From positions 15,283,501-15,347,500 of the forward strand of contig BSBM01000440.1 in assembly GCA_027924585.1 (NCBI GenBank): a stretch of DNA of 64,000 bases. Direction: 5' to 3'. A program made the translations under genes and the position numbers. The notes beneath the pieces are model-generated. The model was not told the origin of the DNA. It searched no databases and saw nothing but the letters and a program-made list of their open reading frames with translations. Shown here in pieces: positions 1-12,986 of the stretch (the stretch's first letter is position 1; every line of letters begins with the position of its first letter). The stretch is from Larix kaempferi (lineage: Eukaryota; Streptophyta; Pinopsida; Pinales; Pinaceae).

Positions 1-2295
1 ATTTCTGAGGTCTTTTGAGACCTACGATTTGTCCATAGAGGCATGATTTGGTATATTGATGACTATTCTATTATTATTGTGCTATGGGGATTGACCAAGG
101 GTGGCTAAAATTACCCCTTGGACCCACCATAAGCTTATTTTTATATTTTGTCATCATGATTTGGTGGGATCCCCTCTCCTAGGGCGATTTTGTCCACTTA
201 TTGTTATATTTTATGGTTGATCCATGTATTTTATTGTTGAACTCATCTCAACCATTGATTAGATCTTTTGATCTTTTAATCTTAGCCACTCATGTAAATA
301 GTGGTTTAGATTATGCTCTCTCCCCATCCTATTTAAGGAGGGAGCCTCTCATTGTAAAATCATCTAAAGATTTTTGGCTCTTGGCTCTTGGAATAAAATT
401 TCTATCTTTTGGAGTACATGCTTGGGTTGGAGTGGATGTTGATTGTTTTGATTGTAAATGCTTTTGTCCATTGCACTAGAGGATCTATTGTAGCTATCTT
501 GCATATTTGCCATATCTTTTTACAGGTGGAGAACACTTCTTCAACAAGTGCGAATTGGTGGGGAGGCTTTCCCTTCGAGCTTGGAGGAGGACGTTTTGGG
601 TTAAACAAGGAGTGGTTTTGTCTTTGCACCAACTATTCTTTGCTTATCTCTTTCTTTATTGTATCTACCTTCAACATGTTAAACTAATTGATGCTTTGCT
701 CCTTGGTTTTGACAGGTTAGAGGGACACATATGTGGCTTGGAAAAATCAATTTTGCAAGAGGGCTTCAAAAATTCTCCATTTGATCTTTAGCAAAAGTAA
801 TCCTCATCTCAACTAGCATTCATCTCTTCATCCAGGTATGCTCCAAAGGTATGATCTTCTTCTTCTTTGAATCATCCATAATTTCTAGATCATAAAAACC
901 CTAATTAATCAAAACCCTCATTTTGGTTTTTTTTAGATCTACTTAGATCTAGCCTTGCTTTTGAAGAGATATTAAAAACCCACCTCTATAGCATCCACCC
1001 CTAGTTGGATCTATAGTTTGGTGGTGATTGGGTTAAAATTGACACACTTTTCAAGGCAATAAAGTCCTCTTGAACCAAATCACACTTCCTTGGAGAAGCT
1101 TGTTTGGTTAGATCTAGCATATGGGTAGGTGAGATCCCACTTGATTTGCAATCTACACACTTGATAACCTACCCCTAGACTTTTACTTGGGTGATTTCTA
1201 CCTTGTGGGCATCATTCCACGTTTTAAGGGATTAAAACCCCCTTTTGAACTACTTGGCACCTTAAAACTCATATCTAGTAAGATCTAACCCTTTGATTAA
1301 CTTAATTTTCTAGATCCACTTAGATCAGTGCCTAAGCTACTTAGATCTACAATTTGGTGGCCATTGGACTTGATTTAACACACCTTATCCACCTTTTAAC
1401 TCTCCTTGAACAAGGTCGCACTTCCTTGGGGTGACTGAGTTTGCCCACTTCTAGGACCTAGGTAGTTGAGATTTCAGTGGATTTGGAATGGGCATACCTT
1501 GAAACCTATATCTAGAGTATCATTTTGTGACGATCTGCCTTGGGGGTAGCATTCCTTGTTTTAAGGGATTGTGGTCCACTTGGCTCATTTCATGAAACCC
1601 TAGATCTAGCAAGATCCAACCACTTTACCTCGATTAGCCCACTTGTCTTGACCTCTAGGTGTCTCGATCTACACTTTGACATATATTTTGACTCCATTAA
1701 CCCATCCAACAAGGCACTAGTCCTCCTTAAGCAAGTCGCACTCCTTGGGAATTGTGTCAAACCTTGGATCCGGTACATGGGTATTCCGAATTTCAACTTA
1801 GATCCATAGATCTACTCATTACATATCCTCTAGTGCCAATTGCATCCCTTAATTTCACCTTGTGGGTCCATATTAAGCCATTTCACATATCCCGAGAAAG
1901 TAGGACCCATTTGTGTAACACATGGTACCATATCTTATCATTATAACTAATCATGTGGCCTAAATCATACATTGGTTGAAACACTAATCATTCCTCAAAC
2001 CACCTTCAACCATAATTTAATTTCTAGGTCCACTTTACCTTGCATTGGTTTATGTAACTTACCATTTACTCATCCCTAGGAACCTTTGTTCGGGTCCAAT
2101 CATCTTTGATTGGTTATAAGGTCTTCCCCTTGGTCTTGATTCATCTAGATCTAAAGTGAAGAGTGCCTCGGTTGGTGTGACTCCCACCTTGCATTGGGAA
2201 CCGTGGCATCTCTTGAGTCGCCTCTTTAGTTGTCCATCTCCTCTACCGTCCCGGATGGGATACCATTAGGGGAAACTACAAGTTGTGTGATAACA
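1..2295 (+). repeat. 5' LTR of element A (left end missing)
   Basis: Aligns almost base for base with 7190-9468 and ends in the same TAACA terminus, just before the primer-binding site. It contains the promoter and poly(A) signal described separately. Short ORFs inside it have no recognisable product. Confidence 0.85.
330..397 (+). promoter_or_regulatory. LTR promoter TATA box and poly(A) signal
   Basis: TATTTAAG at 330-337 lies about 55 bp before AATAAA at 392-397. The same pair recurs in the 3' LTR (7511-7518 and 7566-7571). A TATA-like box closely followed by a polyadenylation hexamer is the usual U3/R arrangement of plant LTRs. The RNA start would then be near 360. This is inference; no transcript evidence is available. 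Confidence 0.5.
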
Positions 2296-2299
2296 TTTT

Positions 2300-2403
2300 T
2301 GGCGCCGTTGTCGGGGAAGGTAGAGGCCTACCCTGGTTCGACATATACTTTCAAGCCCTACTCCCGTTCTCTTTGCCAACATTTTTGGCGCCGTTGTCGG
2401 AGA
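2300..2403 (+). repeat. Duplicated primer-binding site of element A
   Basis: TGGCGCCGTTGTCGGGGA at 2300-2317 starts five bases after the LTR end. It resembles the complement of the 3' end of tRNA-Asp, the primer of many plant Tat/Athila-type gypsy elements. A second copy, TGGCGCCGTTGTCGGAGA, lies at 2386-2403, exactly 86 bp downstream and followed by the same AGGTAGAGGCCTACC context. The first copy is the functional position; the second reflects a small tandem duplication. Confidence 0.75.
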
Positions 2404-2593
2404 GGTAGAGGCCTACCTTGGTTCGACATACCTTCTCCCTGCATATTAACGACATACATCTTGGTAGAAGAGTTTTAAAGTCTACCTGGCGACTCCACTG
2501 GTAATCGATCCTATCATTATCTAGAACCCATGGGGTGCATCTTTTTGTATTTATGTTCTTGATTTAATAAAAAAATAAAAAAATTTGCCATCC

Positions 2594-4366
2594 ATGGCTG
2601 CTTCTTAGCGGCCTAGAACTTTTGGTCGTTTGAAAGTTTTTGACTTCTCAAAAATTGTTGGGTATCTTCATCAAATCCCTCATCAACCCCGTGAAAGGTT
2701 GTCTAAATTTGATGGAAGTCATGAAGTATCTGCTAAAAGACACCTTGAACTTTTTAGGGAAATTATTAAAGATTTATCCATAACCCATGAGGATGTGTGT
2801 ATGAAATTATTGGCTTCATCCTTCAAAGAAAGAGCTGAGATCTTGTTCTTAAATTTGAAGCCCAATAGCATTTCCGGGGATGACATGTTTGAGCAAAATT
2901 TCTTAGAAAAATGGGGAAGTGAATCCGATGATATATATTTTTCAAATCAAAACCTTCCCCTTTCTGATCCTATTGTTGAATCTGTTAATAATCAAACATC
3001 AAGTGAATTGTCAACATACGAAGATGACCCCTCCTGCTCAATTTCTTTTGAGGATAAGTCTTCCACTTTTGAGTCGATTGAAAGTCAAATCCATAATCAT
3101 TGTATAAATCATAAGTTTTCAAATTTCTTTTTAGGTAGCCCTAGTCTTGATCCTGAGGAAATTTCTAAGGATGAGCCTTTAGTCAGTCAGTCTATTGAAG
3201 TTCCTCCCTCAGAGAAACTCATTAATCATTCCATATTTAATGATCATTCAATTCCGTATCACCTTATTGAAGAAGAAGAAAATGAAAGCATCGACCAAGA
3301 TTCTTTAGTGGTGATCTCTCGTGATCATTGTGCAATTAATCAAGATATTATAAATGAAATTGTTAATTTCCCCCCTGATCAATTAAATGAAAATGATCAC
3401 TTATCTTCTTATAATTTTAATGTTGAATCAATAGAAAGTCAATCTCAAGATGAGGATGAATTGGTGAATCACACTGGATGCTCTAATCTGTGTTCCACTT
3501 CTTATAATGAGTCTTTAAATTTTTTCATCCTTAATCAAGATAACTTAGAGTTAGATAGCTATGGTCAATCTTGTCCTCAAATTGTAAATATTAAACTTAA
3601 TCAAAAGATTAAAATCATTCCTACAGTAAAGAGTGCTTTCTTTTGTCAAAATCCAAAGTCAAACTTATTTATTCATTTGGGAGAATTTTCATATTTGCAA
3701 TCCACCCTCCCTTCCCAACTCTTTCAATCATCTTCAAGTTGGTGCTCTAGTCAATCTTTTTCCTTGGAAATTTTCATTGGAAAGTATAAGCCTGGTTACA
3801 TGTTTGGAGAAAAGGCACTTCATTTCCCTTTTCAGTCACTTTGGAAACAAGATGCTTATTGTCAAGTTATCAATCATTCTTGGTGGCTAGAAAAGGTGTT
3901 TAAAGATCAATTTCATCTTTTCTCCATTTTTTAGAATCAAGTGGGCTTGATTTTGATTTTTCGTCTCCTAAACTTTAATTTGTCTCCACTTGGTTTTTAT
4001 TTGATCATCAGTCCCAAGGAGAGTCAAATTGAATATTTTAGAGATGTGAATAAGGAAGTCAATTTGTGTAAAAAGAATTTGAATCATATGCCTTATATTT
4101 TTCCTCCATCCATTTTAAACTTGCATAAATTTTATGATCCTATCAGTTTTTGGATGGAAGATGGCTTCACTAGTCAGTCGTCTCCTTTACATTATTTCAT
4201 GTTGCACCATTCAAATCCTTCTTCAATTTCTAAACAAGTCAGGAAGATTGTGCTCTCAATTTCATTAATATTTAATCCAATCTTGACTTGTTTTATCAAC
4301 AAAAATCAAAGAAGAATCATTAATTTATTTGATGAATGGTTGCACTGGATTTACGATTTTACCTAG
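2594..4366 (+). pseudogene. Gag-like ORF of element A, interrupted by two TAG codons
   Basis: The natural start is probably ATG at 2594, but codon 5 is TAG (2606-2608). After it the frame is open to a second TAG at 3932-3934, then open in the same frame to 4366. That gives roughly 590 codons. The N-terminal 130 residues resemble a retrotransposon capsid: a KFDG-type segment, then a helical stretch with HEDVCMKLLASSF and a FLEKWG motif. The rest is Ser/Asn/Asp/Glu-rich and unfamiliar. No zinc knuckle, protease or RT motif is visible. Both stops are amber, consistent with decay. The role would be particle assembly; the long C-terminal extension has no family I recognise. Confidence 0.6.
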
Positions 4367-6893
4367 CATTTGTGTTGACTAGTTAGAGTAGGGTAGGTAG
4401 GTCTTCAATAGGCTCACTTGAGCAGTAGGATTTGTGTGATTTTTCTTTTTCTGTGTGATGAGTTGCTAATTTTTCTTTTCTACTTGGAGTGTCTGCTTGT
4501 TTTTGTTTTTGGTTGAGTTGAGCATTGCTCCTTCCTAAGCTTGTCTTTTCTCCTGCATGCATTAAAGAATTTTAATTTCCTTTTACATTTTCGCTGCCTG
4601 TGCAAGTTGAGATTGCCTACTTGAAAAAGTTCTCTTTTCCTCCTGCACAGTAATAAATAAATAAAATATGATGAATGATGAATAAATGATATATGCCATG
4701 TTTAGTTTAAATTTTTCTTTTACGCATTCCAGTTTATGTTTTATAGTAGATTTCAGTTTCAGTTTTATTTTATATTTTTCTCATACATGTTCCATGAGGT
4801 ATTCTAGTGTTTGTGAGCGCAGGTGCAGGTGCAAAATAAAAGCTAAAAACAATGATGGTGCAGTGCTAGATTGAAAATTGATGCAAAGCAATTCGAGACC
4901 AGATATTCTGAGGTTCTCAACCGTTCTCTCCCTTAGAGCACTTGTCCCAGCTGGAGCCAGATGTTATCACATATATAGTAGCTAGGCTACCATACATTAT
5001 TTTTCAGATTCCAAAACACTTTTCAGCCAGTTCCTTTACATTGAGATGATGAAATGAGCATCTATCTATGGATCACTATCAAATTTTGGACAGTATATGT
5101 ATTCCACATGCCATGACTGAGTCTTAGGACACTCAAAGAGATGACCGATGTAGCCATTATACCATTTATGCAGAGCAATCAGTAGTGCCCAGAGTTACAG
5201 TAGTAGTTTCAGAGGACAGATGATGGTTCAGAGGATGAGCATTCAGGTATGACTCAGCAGGTATATCATGGTGTTATGGTTATATTGCTTTTATATTCAT
5301 TCTTATGGCATATCTTAGCACTTAGTGTCATGATCTGGCGATCATATAGATATGTGGACTTGGTTGATCTTATTATATATATATATATATTCTACTGTCC
5401 TTACTCAGACTTAGAAGTTCACTACTCATACTCATTGCTCTTACCTTCCCTAGGGAGAATAGAGGTGATCATTCCACCATCTTGTTAGTGTTGGCTCCAT
5501 TACTCATTGTCTTCATCCATCCATTACCTACATTTTAGTTTATCACCCTGACTTACTACTTGACTAGTGGCATGGAGGATCTTTTCCCCACTGTAGCCTC
5601 TGTATTGGATGAGCTTCCCTGTTTATTGTGTCTCGGCTCTGAGTTGGTAACAAAACTTATCTCTGGTGAGTTGGATTGTAGGCCTAAATCATTCTGGTCG
5701 GTTGTCCCGATGTTTGGCATTGGCTCGAACTACCCCTAGTCACTTGAGATGTTGTTGGCTAAAACTGAAAGTTCATGTACTACTTATGGAAACTTCTAAA
5801 TTCGTCCATGGAAACTAAAAAGGGCAAGAGCGATGAACTACTAAAAAATACTCCTTGAAGAGTATAAAAGAAAGGTCCAAAAAGCAATGATCCTTAAAAG
5901 CTATATCTAAACAATTGCTGACCTTATGTATGTATAAAAAACATGTCCTAGATGCAAGCTGCAACTAGTTGTGTTTATCAACACACCTGAGATCCGAAGG
6001 GTTATGTAGGCCAAAAAGGCCATGAAATGAAATTGAATGATCCTAATGAACCTGGATCAACTTGATGTAGACATGAACCCTAAGTTGAATAAGTACTCTC
6101 TAAACAACTTATCCATTTGTGAGACACCGCCATTCCCTGTGTTGTTGCTCATTCAGTATATACTATGGTGTGTATTCCCTTTCCCATATCCAAGGTGTCA
6201 CAATGTTAAGTCAATCAGTCACCCTTTTGCCTAGCCATTTTATTCTAAGCCTTTATACTCCACTAGCAAATTGATTACAACTATGAAGTGAGTATGGTCT
6301 TGAAAGTCTAGTTTGAGTCATATAAATAATTAATGACAATATATATATGGATTTAGATCGTCAGTAATGACTACTTTGTGTTATAATTGCTATTTGAATG
6401 AGTTGTAGAGCATGCATTAACCTTTGACACTTTGCAGCAGCTTCAGATGGTACTCTGAGTTATATTGGGTCAATATTGACCTAGTCAAACCTAGTTTGAC
6501 CAAGGTCAATTACAGGACATGAGATTATTGGACCTTATGATGACACAGGTAGATGATATATGGTCTATGCACATGTACATGATGGTTCTATGCATGAGAT
6601 ACAGGGTTATGATGATCTATGGTTTTCAGCATTATTTGATCACTTACAGATTATTATTATTTCACATGTTCCGGTATATTGGATATATTATATGATCATG
6701 CAGAGAGCTATATGGTGTATGAGTACACATCTTGGATAGTTTTGGACCTTCTGAATCCAATGAGACAGTCTATTTTCAGTTCTGGGCAATTACAGTGATG
6801 ATTTAGCCTCAGTAGGCTATCCTAGTGCAGTTTTGGTCTGTCAGAGACCTTGTCAGAGTAGAGATGATTTTTATTTAATTCACCTAGGGCACT
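4367..6893 (+). other. Non-coding interior of element A
   Basis: No ORF longer than about 80 codons and no recognisable domain. It contains a (TA)n run at 5372-5390 and otherwise unremarkable AT-rich sequence. Elements of this kind often carry a long untranslated interior where pol has been lost. Confidence 0.6.
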
Positions 6894-6907
6894 GATGATG
6901 GAGGGGG
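6894..6907 (+). promoter_or_regulatory. Polypurine tract of element A
   Basis: GATGATGGAGGGGG directly precedes the TG that opens the 3' LTR. A purine run here primes plus-strand DNA synthesis. Its position fixes the LTR start at 6908. Confidence 0.65.
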
Positions 6908-9468
6908 TGGTCCAGCCACTTGTTTTTACCATATTACTCCCCTTCCGGACACACGGGTGCCCTCACCTTGACAGTGCAGGCACTCCAGGAGGCAGTTTGG
7001 GGCAAGTACATGCTTCCCGAGGCAATTTTGGATTGATAGAAATGGCTACAGAGGAATTCGATTTGGGCTACTGAGGCAAAGTTTTGGCATGGGATGATCA
7101 GTGATGATGACTGGGATGTCTTCCACGCCTTCTCCAGTAGTTTCAGCTTCATCGGGGCCCACATCCATCACTTATGGCACTTTCTGATGATTTCTGAGGT
7201 CTTTTGAGACCTACGATTTGTCCATAGAGGCACAATTTGGTATATTGATGACTATTCTATTATTATTGTGCTATGGGGATTGACCAAGGGTGGCTAAAAT
7301 TACCCCTTGGACCCACCATAAGCTTATTTTTATATTTTGTCATCATGATTTGGTGGGATCCCCTCTCCTAGGGCGATTTTGTCCACTTATTGTTATATTT
7401 TATGGTTGATCCATGTATTTTATTGTTGAGCTCATCTCAACCATTGATTAGATCTTTTAATCTTAGGCACTCATGTAAAAAGTGGTTAAGACTATGCTCT
7501 CTCCCCATCCTATTTAAGGAGGGAGCCTCTCATTGTAAAATCATCTAGAGATTTTTGGCTCTTGGAATAAAATTTCTATCTTTTGGAGTACATGCTTGGG
7601 TTGGAGTGGATGTTGGTTGTTTTGATTGTAAATGTTTTTGTCCATTGCACTGGAGGATCTATTATAGCTATCTTGCATATTTGCCATATCTTTTTACAGG
7701 TGGAGAAGACTTCTTCAACAAGTGCGAATTGGTGGGGAGGCTTGCCCTTCGAACTTGGAGGAGGACGTTTTGGGTTAAACAAGGAGTGGTTTTGTCTTTG
7801 CACCAACTATTCTTTGCTAATCTCTTTCTTGCTTGTATCTACCTTCAACATGTTAAACTGATTGATGCTTTGCTCCTTGGTTTTGATAGGTTAGAGGGAC
7901 ACATATGTGGCTTGGAAAAATTGATTTTGCGAGAGGGCTTCAAAAATTCTCCATTTGATCTTTGGCAAAAGTAATCCTCATCTCAACTAGCATTCATCTC
8001 TTCATCCAGGTATGCTCCAAAGGTATAATCTTCTTCTTCTTTGAATCATCCATAATTTCTAGATCATAAAAACCCTAATTAATCAAAACCCTCATTTTGG
8101 GTTTTTTTAGATCTACTTAGATCTACCCTTGCTTTTGAAGAGATATTAAAAACCCACCTTTATAGTATCCACCCCTAGTTGGATCTATAGTTTGGTGGTG
8201 ATTGGGTTAAAATTGACACACTTTTCAAGGCAATAAATCCCTCTTGAACCAAATCGCACTTCCTTTGAGAGGCTTGTTTGGTTAGATCTAACATATGGGT
8301 AGATGAGATCCCACTTGATTTGCAATCTACACACTTGATAACCTACCCCTAGACTTTTACTTGAGTGATTTCTACCTTGTGGGCATCATTCCACGTTTTA
8401 AGGGATTAAAACCCCCTTTTGAACTATTTGGCACCTTAAAACTCATATCTAGTAAGATCTAACCCTTGGATTAACTTAATTTTCTAGATCCACTTAGATC
8501 AGTGCCTAAGCTACTTGGTTCTACAATTTGGTGGCCATTGGACTTGATTTGACACACCTTATCCACCTTTTAGCTCTCCTTAAGCAAGGTCGCACTTCCT
8601 TGGGTGACTGAGTTTGCCCACTTCTAGGACCTGAGTAGTTGAGATTTCAGTGGATTTGGAACGGGCATACCTAGAAACCTATATCTAGAGTATCATTTTG
8701 TGACAATCTGCCTTGGGGGTAGCATTCCTTGTTTTAAGGGATTGTGGTCCACTTGGGTCATTTCATGAAACCCTAGATCTAGCAAGATCCAACCACTTTA
8801 CCTCGATTAGCCCACTTATCTTGACCTCTAGGTGTCCCGATCTACACTTTGACATATCTTTCGACTCCATTAACCCATCCAACAAGGCACTAGTCCTCCT
8901 TAAGCAAGTCGCACTCCTTGGGAATTGTGTCAAACCTTAGATCCGGTACATGGGTATTCCTAATTTCAACTTAAATCCATAGATCTACTCATTACATATC
9001 CTCTAGTGCCAATTGCATCCTTTAATTTCACCTTGTGGGTCCATATTAAGTCATTTCACATATCCCAAGAAAGTAAGACCCATTTGTGTAACACATGGTA
9101 CCATATCTTATCATAATAACTAATCATGTGGCCTAAATCATACATTGGTTGAAACACTAATCATTCCTCAAACCACCTTCAACCATACTTTAATTTCTAG
9201 GTCCACTTTACCTTGCATTGGTTTCTGGAACTTACCATTTACTCATCCCTAGGAAGCTTTGTTTGGGTCCAATCATCTTTGATTGGTTATTGGGTCTCCC
9301 CCTTGGTCTTGGTTCATCTAAATCTAAAGTGAAGAGTGCCTTGGTTGGCGTGACTCCCACCTTGCATTGGGAACCGTGGCATCTATTGGGTCACCTCTTT
9401 AGTTGTCCATCTCCTCTACCGTTCCAGATGGGATACCACTAGGGGCAACTACAAGTTGTGTAATAACA
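6908..9468 (+). repeat. 3' LTR of element A
   Basis: The complete LTR is 2561 bp, beginning TGGTCC after the polypurine tract and ending TAACA. It matches the 5' LTR from 7190 onward. A 139-codon open stretch at 7555-7974 falls inside the R/U5 region and has a shorter, diverged counterpart in the 5' LTR; I do not consider it a gene. Confidence 0.8.
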
Positions 9469-11592
9469 GGTCACTTCTTAGAGCCAATTGTCAAATTCAA
9501 CATCAAATTAAACTTTGTCAAATATACAAGGAATGAAGATCTTGTAACATAAACAAGTCATCTTACTCTACAAGAATATATCACTATGGCTAAGGAGCAC
9601 TCCCACATGGAGTACGCAATGTGACCTCTAGCCACCTACGGTCCAATCTACATGATTGAACGAGACTAAGCATCTGAGTCACAATCAAGGGCTACGACAA
9701 GGCCATTCTCTCTGGGTCGCGAACCATCTAAAAGAATGATCTACAAAATGTTTTCCCGATGTTTGAACCATGGAGAACATCAACAGTTACCTCTACAAAG
9801 TTCTTATGGTCTTTGTGATCCAAAGTATATACTTTCATTATTAGAACTCATATCATATTGAGGCTTTCTTTCAAAGCTTGTAATTAAATATCAAAAAACT
9901 AGCACAACTACGTTATTGAAAGTAGTTGATATATGGCAATCAGAATCATTAATTAAAAGTATACAATGGTGTCGATGGCCGTATATCAATCACTTTTAAT
10001 AATGTGTCATATATCAACCATTTTTAATATTATGGTTGTGTGCTAATTGATGATGAGTATGCATCGAGAGGATCAATAGATTTGCCCATTAAAATATAAA
10101 TATCAACAATTTTAAAATATTCAGAAATCCTCAAGTTCTTTTCATCTTCTTGAGCTACCTCTTAAAAATCCTCAAGTTCTTATCATCTTCTTGAGCTACC
10201 TCTACAGCATTCTCTTGATCTTTGTAACCAAAAAGTATATATTTTTGTTGATGGATTGTAATCATATATGCCTGTCTTTCAAAGCTCGTAACTAAATATC
10301 TATATAAAATAACTTCATATGGAAACAAAATTACTTCAAATGGAAATTGGATTCCAATTTAAATCTGTACTTCTGATTGGAAGACAGCATAAGCATCTGC
10401 AGTTGAGAGAAAAGATTTATTTTGGAACACTTTTTCCATCCAGAATTCACTATAGAATTGTGTACCTTCAATAACCAAATTCCAAATTCCAGTTCGTAAT
10501 TTCCTTTGGAAACTACTTGTTTACAGCTTTTCCAAAGACTGGGATATGGCAATGTTAGAACTTAGTACCGATGAGCACATTACCCTCCCCACAATGTGAA
10601 ATTTTTGCAGAGAGAGTATATCCTTAGTACCACAAAGAACGGCCCAATATAAACAATAAAGCAATTAACTAAAACCAATACCAAGAACCACTTAAAAAAC
10701 AATGTGTCAACAAGATCGTCCACTCATTAGCTGTGGATTGTTTAATATGAGAACGCTTGTTTTCACATTAACCAGCCATCACTTCAAGACAGGGACCTGT
10801 TGGGAAATGCATCTTTCCTTAATGTTAAACATTTCAACCCATTTTATGACTTCATTCCATGCTTTGGTTTTTAATTCCTTTCTTCCTCCGTATTGTTCTT
10901 GCCACTTTCTCTGCTGATTAAAACATTATGCATTTAGGTTTTCGGCGCAGAAACTACCATCTAAACAATGGCTTTAAAGAAGAAAATTAATGTCAGCAAA
11001 TGCTGTTACAGAAAGGACCACTAAAAAGTCAATTGGAGAACACAAGCGAGAGACTGTGTTCATAGAGAACTATGAAAAAACGCCAGGTTTATAAACCAAA
11101 AAGACAACTGACACAGCATGAACCAGAATGTAGAATATTGAAGCAAACCCACAAAAATTAAAATCCCATCATTCCATAAAGTCCAATACGCAGCACATCA
11201 GTTATCTACACAATATAAACAACCCGAGCAAACCCCACAGTAAAGGATATTTATAAGAGCAAGATAAAGCAAACGTATCAGTGCTATAGACGAAAAAAAT
11301 ATTAATTAGCTGAAGCTCATATTAAGAACAAAGCAAAACATGAAAAGCTGGATATTGGTTGAAATGTAACCATCTAAATGCTCTGATAGCACTCCAACCA
11401 GTATTTCCCATATAATGATGAAAAGCATTAAAGGGTAAAAGAATGTGAATCATCCATACTAGCTGACAAAGAACAATGATTGGTGTCAACTAATCTGCTA
11501 AAATTTCTTTTCATAAGAGCAATGAAAAGGTACATCCAAGATTCAGACTCAAATTGTCTTAACAAAGCTCAGGAAAGGAATAGCTCTCTTTT
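9469..11592. other. Downstream flank of CCX; no gene seen
   Basis: AT-rich sequence between element A and the CCX stop codon. It should contain the CCX 3' untranslated region, since the gene reads leftward. A 39-bp direct repeat around 10128-10205 (CCTCAAGTTCTT followed by CATCTTCTTGAGCTACCTCT) is the only structure noted. No protein-like ORF was recognised. Confidence 0.5.
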
Positions 11593-12354
11593 TCACATTA
11601 TGTTTGCAATCATTAAACTCACAACAACAAAGAGAACATACAATGCAATAAGACAAAATCCCCAGAATCGAGGGACTTTAAATCTTGACCATGTTACTAC
11701 AAATAATGAACCAAGCAAGCTCAAAAACAGAAAACCAAATGCAACAACAATACTCATGTGGAAATGAAGGTAATAGCCAGAAGGGTATGCATGGGCTGTG
11801 CGCATTACAAGTGCAAGCCCCATCCCAACAAGCATGTTAAACATAGGCCCTGCATAACAACCAGCCATGGCCATCGCTGGTTGCCCAGCTTTTGCAACAG
11901 CAACATCTGCGACTAGATCCCCGATGGAATTTCCCCAAGCCAATACTGTCAGACCCAATAAAGCCGCTGACAACTTTAATACGACACCAAGTGCTGCAAG
12001 GCAACCCAACAGCTCTCCAGCTATAAATGAAATCCAACACACGCTCATAACAAATGCAACAACTACTGATAATTTCTGCTCTTTATCTGGTGGCTCACTC
12101 ACAATTAAATAATGTGCAAAGCCTAGAGAACAACTTTGTGCTAGCACCACCATCCACAAAGGAAAATGCATATTTGGTATTAAAAATACCACTGGATAGT
12201 GGAAAGGGATGAAAGAGCTAAAAAGGTATAAAAAGGCAAGTGGGCATAAAACTATGTTGGCAGATGCGTAAAATCGGCTCCATTCTGAGGGACTTATGGA
12301 TGGGATTGTCAACTTCAACAGCAACTTTACTGGCACCTCCCAAAATTGTGCAAG
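11593..12354 (-). CDS. CCX: CCX cation/calcium exchanger, exon 2 (C-terminal half)
   Basis: Encodes residues 335-587 of the exchanger and the TGA stop. The acceptor is a TTGTACCAG sequence on the minus strand (AG at 12356-12355). It joins in phase 0 to exon 1, 17.2 kb upstream, giving Lys-Leu at the junction. The second alpha repeat is present with its GNSIGD core (about residues 475-480), then AGQPAMAMAGCYAGPMFN, both typical of plant CCX proteins. Several hydrophobic helices surround it. Together with exon 1 this gives 587 residues, a normal length for the family. The ORF upstream of the acceptor is intron sequence. The frame is intact, with no disabling change seen. Confidence 0.88.
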   Translation of the reverse strand, partial: LAQFWEVPVKLLLKLTIPSISPSEWSRFYASANIVLCPLAFLYLFSSFIPFHYPVVFLIPNMHFPLWMVVLAQSCSLGFAHYLIVSEPPDKEQKLSVVVAFVMSVCWISFIAGELLGCLAALGVVLKLSAALLGLTVLAWGNSIGDLVADVAVAKAGQPAMAMAGCYAGPMFNMLVGMGLALVMRTAHAYPSGYYLHFHMSIVVAFGFLFLSLLGSLFVVTWSRFKVPRFWGFCLIALYVLFVVVSLMIANIM

Positions 12355-12654
12355 CTGGTACAAGTAAACAAATAGTGAATTAGTCAATCTTCATCTTACA
12401 ATATATACAGCTTAGCAGAGAAAACATTCAAGGATACAGTATAAAACAGCACCCATGTACTAGACGACTCACATTGGAATCATATCAAGTACCGTTCCTT
12501 TACAAAGAAGGAAAAGACAAGGAAAAAGAATGCGCTTTCATTGATCTATGTAAATCAAACAATCAATGTTTCACTTTGCTATAACATTTATTATTTATCA
12601 AAAACTGTATTTGCCTTTATCCCTGATATACTGCAGAACGTTTTATCATTCAAA

Positions 12655-12986
12655 ACAACAAAGAGACCCACAATGTCAACTATCCATACAATGCACGAGT
12701 TTGTCTTGCTTCACAGGATTATTATAGCAACTTAAAGCTCTGTATTACAGATACATATCTGATAGGGAGTCCCGGGCAAGATCCTGCCTTAGAAACATAC
12801 TATAATGTCTCAATTGCATAATAACGAAGAGACCCGCAATGTCAACTATCCATACAATGCAAGAGTTTGTCTTCCTTCACAAGATGATTATAGCAACTTA
12901 AAGCTCTGTATTAGAGATACATATCTGATAGGGAGTCGCGGGCAAGATCCTGCCTTAGAAACATACTATAATGTCTCAATTGCATA
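12655..12986. repeat. Tandem duplication, 166-bp unit
   Basis: Two adjacent copies (12655-12820 and 12821-12986) share AAGAGACCC at the start and CTCAATTGCATAA at the end, with only a few substitutions. No coding content is recognised. Confidence 0.8.

Larger units (their letters stand above)
1..9468 (+). mobile_element. Element A: LTR retrotransposon without pol
   Basis: Two long direct repeats (1-2295 and 6908-9468) flank a 4.6-kb interior. The interior begins with a primer-binding site of the tRNA-Asp type and ends in a purine run directly before the second repeat. Base 1 matches base 7190, so about 282 bp of the 5' LTR lie left of the window and the whole element would be about 9.75 kb. 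The only long ORF is gag-like; no protease, RT or integrase motif was found on either strand. The element must therefore depend on enzymes of a related gypsy element. The LTRs differ by scattered substitutions and small indels (a few per cent by eye), so the insertion is not very recent. The 3' flank GGTCA (9469-9473) is the candidate target duplication, but its partner is outside the window. Confidence 0.85.

Noticed and set aside
7555-7974. 139-codon ORF in the 3' LTR of element A
   Set aside because: Lies in LTR sequence, is disrupted in the other LTR and has no recognisable domain.
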